Positions 32,050 to 33,245 of a stretch of 33,245 nucleotides of DNA are shown one piece after another. The notes under the pieces were generated by a model. That model was not told the origin of the DNA. It did not search any database and worked only from the letters and a program-made list of their open reading frames with translations. Each line of letters starts with the position of its first letter. The stretch's first letter is position 1. Origin of the DNA: a virus; IMG/VR virus record IMGVR_UViG_3300033153_004268, positions 1-33,245 of that record. One strand, written 5' to 3'. Both the position numbers and the translations under genes were made by a program.

Positions 32050-32985
32050 TATAACTTTTTTTAAAGCTTCAGAAGTAACACTGTCACATCCTCCACCAAT
32101 TTGTAAAACTTCACCCACTAACATTGGTACTACTTTTGTAACAGCATCTTCAGCCCAAAGATAGTCGGCAGTTACAGCAAGTGTATCACCAACCTTCTCT
32201 AAGCTAATATAATCAGCAGTCACATCTAGTCCATTAGCTACAGCTGCGTCATTACTAGTATAAGTAGCAGTGATCGCAAGTGTATCAAGCGGAGCTACAC
32301 CAAATGTAATAACACCAGTTGCTAGTACAACAGTGTATTCAGATGGGTCAGCTACAACACCATCAACAAAAACAGTTAAACCTGAATTACCAACCGGATA
32401 CCCTGTCTGACTTGCTCCACTAAGTAATGGTATATTATTACAAGTAAAGTCAACAAGAATACCGTTACCAGTACCTATTGCGTCATCTGTATGAGTAGTT
32501 TCAACTGGGTCAAAAGTAACCACACCTGTTGCTAGTACAACCGAATAACCAGTTTTAGGATATTCCACAGCGTCAACATAAACAGTTAAATCTCCATCAC
32601 TAAGTAATGGAGTATTGTTACAAGTAAAGTCAACTTCTGTACCATCACCAGTACCTATTGCGTCACCAGTATTAGTGGTTGGCACTGTAAGTACCGTAAT
32701 AACACCAGTTGCTAATACAACACTATAATACGATGGGTCGATTTCCACAGCGTCTACATATAAAGTTAACTCATCAGCATTAACTAATGGAGTATTAGTA
32801 CAAGTAAATTCAGTAAGTGTGTCGTTACCAGTACCTATTGCGTCAGCTACATCTCTAGTTTTTACAGTAGAATAGTTAAAAGTCTGATTACCAGCGTCTA
32901 TAGCTCGGATTAGTTTCTTAGGTCTAAGAGGAGTAGCCGAAGCCACTCCTATGAAACTACCAGCATTAATTTCAAACAGTTCCAT
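32041..32985 (-). CDS. Repeat-containing structural protein, head-decoration candidate
   Basis: 314 residues. About residues 45-240 hold three copies of a roughly 60-residue beta-rich unit, each starting DAIGTG and containing (L/T)xVYVDAVE-like and YSVVLATGVIT-like segments. The unit resembles an Ig-like or head-fibre beta-sandwich. A short N-terminal domain (MELFEINAGSFIGVASATP) and a C-terminal GGGCDSVTSEALKK tail flank it. Position between the capsid and the gp11-like gene suggests a virion surface or connector protein. A role in DNA packaging is not indicated. Start behind TAAGGGATAAGTTATG. Confidence 0.65.
   Translation of the reverse strand: MELFEINAGSFIGVASATPLRPKKLIRAIDAGNQTFNYSTVKTRDVADAIGTGNDTLTEFTCTNTPLVNADELTLYVDAVEIDPSYYSVVLATGVITVLTVPTTNTGDAIGTGDGTEVDFTCNNTPLLSDGDLTVYVDAVEYPKTGYSVVLATGVVTFDPVETTHTDDAIGTGNGILVDFTCNNIPLLSGASQTGYPVGNSGLTVFVDGVVADPSEYTVVLATGVITFGVAPLDTLAITATYTSNDAAVANGLDVTADYISLEKVGDTLAVTADYLWAEDAVTKVVPMLVGEVLQIGGGCDSVTSEALKKVILS
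32468..32845 (-). repeat. 180-bp spaced direct repeats in the structural gene
   Basis: The identical 18-mer CCAGTACCTATTGCGTCA (plus strand) occurs at 32468, 32648 and 32828, exactly 180 bp apart, and encodes DAIGTG on the minus strand. Flanking bases are also similar, which shows duplication of a 60-residue unit. Confidence 0.9.
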
Positions 32986-32995
32986 AACTTATCCC

Positions 32996-33245
32996 TTAAA
33001 CGTTTTTGATAGAAACAGCAGCTTGTGGACGAAGCGCACCCATACCATTTGAAAAGTAAGCATTGATAAGCTTCGCGTCTAAGAACTCAGGTTGAGGATT
33101 AATGTCAACATTGATATCCCATAGTTTAACTATTGCCGCAGCTTCTTCAGTAAATGCAAGAGCGATTAGACCCGCAGTTGTTGGTAAGTTGTTTGATTTG
33201 AATACCGTAGCACCACCAACCATTTTAACATCACCAATATCAAGA
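32996..33245 (-). CDS. Major capsid protein, C-terminal part (cut by window edge)
   Basis: The frame is open to the right edge; the ATG at 33223 is internal, since LDIGDVK precedes it in frame. About 82 codons are visible. The end contains VGGATVFKSNNLP and AYFSNGMGALRPQAAVSI, which match the conserved C-terminus of T7-like capsids (GLRPEAA-like). It would form the icosahedral head. The 314-aa gene follows after 10 bases. Confidence 0.85.
   Translation of the reverse strand, partial: LDIGDVKMVGGATVFKSNNLPTTAGLIALAFTEEAAAIVKLWDINVDINPQPEFLDAKLINAYFSNGMGALRPQAAVSIKNV

Overview
The window is a contiguous piece of an AT-rich, double-stranded DNA tailed phage (or prophage) genome of the T7-like podovirus type. 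The evidence is a short-tail virion gene set on the minus strand: the C-terminus of a T7-like major capsid protein, tail tubular proteins A and B (gp11/gp12-like), a pectate-lyase/beta-helix tailspike, three consecutive gp14/gp15/gp16-like internal virion (ejection) proteins, and small and large terminase. The host cannot be read directly. Low GC, heavy use of AAGGA/AAGGATAA ribosome-binding sites and strong translational coupling would fit a Campylobacterota host, but this is only inference. No RNA polymerase, portal, integrase, tRNA or CRISPR array is visible in the window.

Layout. (1) 1-2345, plus strand: a tightly coupled run of small accessory genes of unknown function. Two are repeat proteins: a 20-residue LRR-like repeat protein cut by the left edge, and a protein with fourteen 6-residue repeats. 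(2) 2346-2876: a non-coding region with nine exact copies of GGTAGTAA/TTACTACC, an AT-rich stretch, and a leader with competing hairpins. It is a candidate replication origin and control region. (3) 2877-12855, plus strand: the replication and recombination module. It holds a PrimPol-helicase, an HNH-AP2 homing endonuclease, a Cas4/RecB-like nuclease (DUF2800), a DUF2815 ssDNA-binding protein, a MazG-like pyrophosphohydrolase, a family A DNA polymerase split in two by an endonuclease remnant, a Dam-type methyltransferase, a SNF2-type helicase and a VRR-NUC nuclease. (4) 12857-15285, plus strand: small genes, including a ribbon-helix-helix candidate, a zinc-ribbon/DUF3310 protein and a Cys-His protein of a recurrent phage family. 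(5) 15282-33245, minus strand: the late operon, read right to left. Order: capsid, repeat structural protein, gp11-like, gp12-like, tailspike, 3TM holin, coiled-coil membrane protein, DUF5675 protein, jelly-roll structural protein, gp14-, gp15- and gp16-like proteins, TerS, TerL. The two blocks converge and overlap by 4 bp at 15282-15285.

How it works together. The plus-strand block would open and prime DNA (PrimPol-helicase), copy it (split PolA), bind and process it (DUF2815, DUF2800, VRR-NUC, SNF2), and adjust nucleotides and methylation (MazG, Dam). The minus-strand block builds the capsid and short tail, digests surface polysaccharide with the tailspike, lyses the cell, ejects internal proteins on infection, and packages DNA. 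The most notable findings are the polymerase gene split by a decayed AP2/HNH element that supplies a ribosome-binding site for the second half, the hexapeptide-repeat protein that varies only at three two-state nonsynonymous positions, the iteron-like region with its alternative-fold leader, and a recurring set of perfect hairpins at or just after stop codons.
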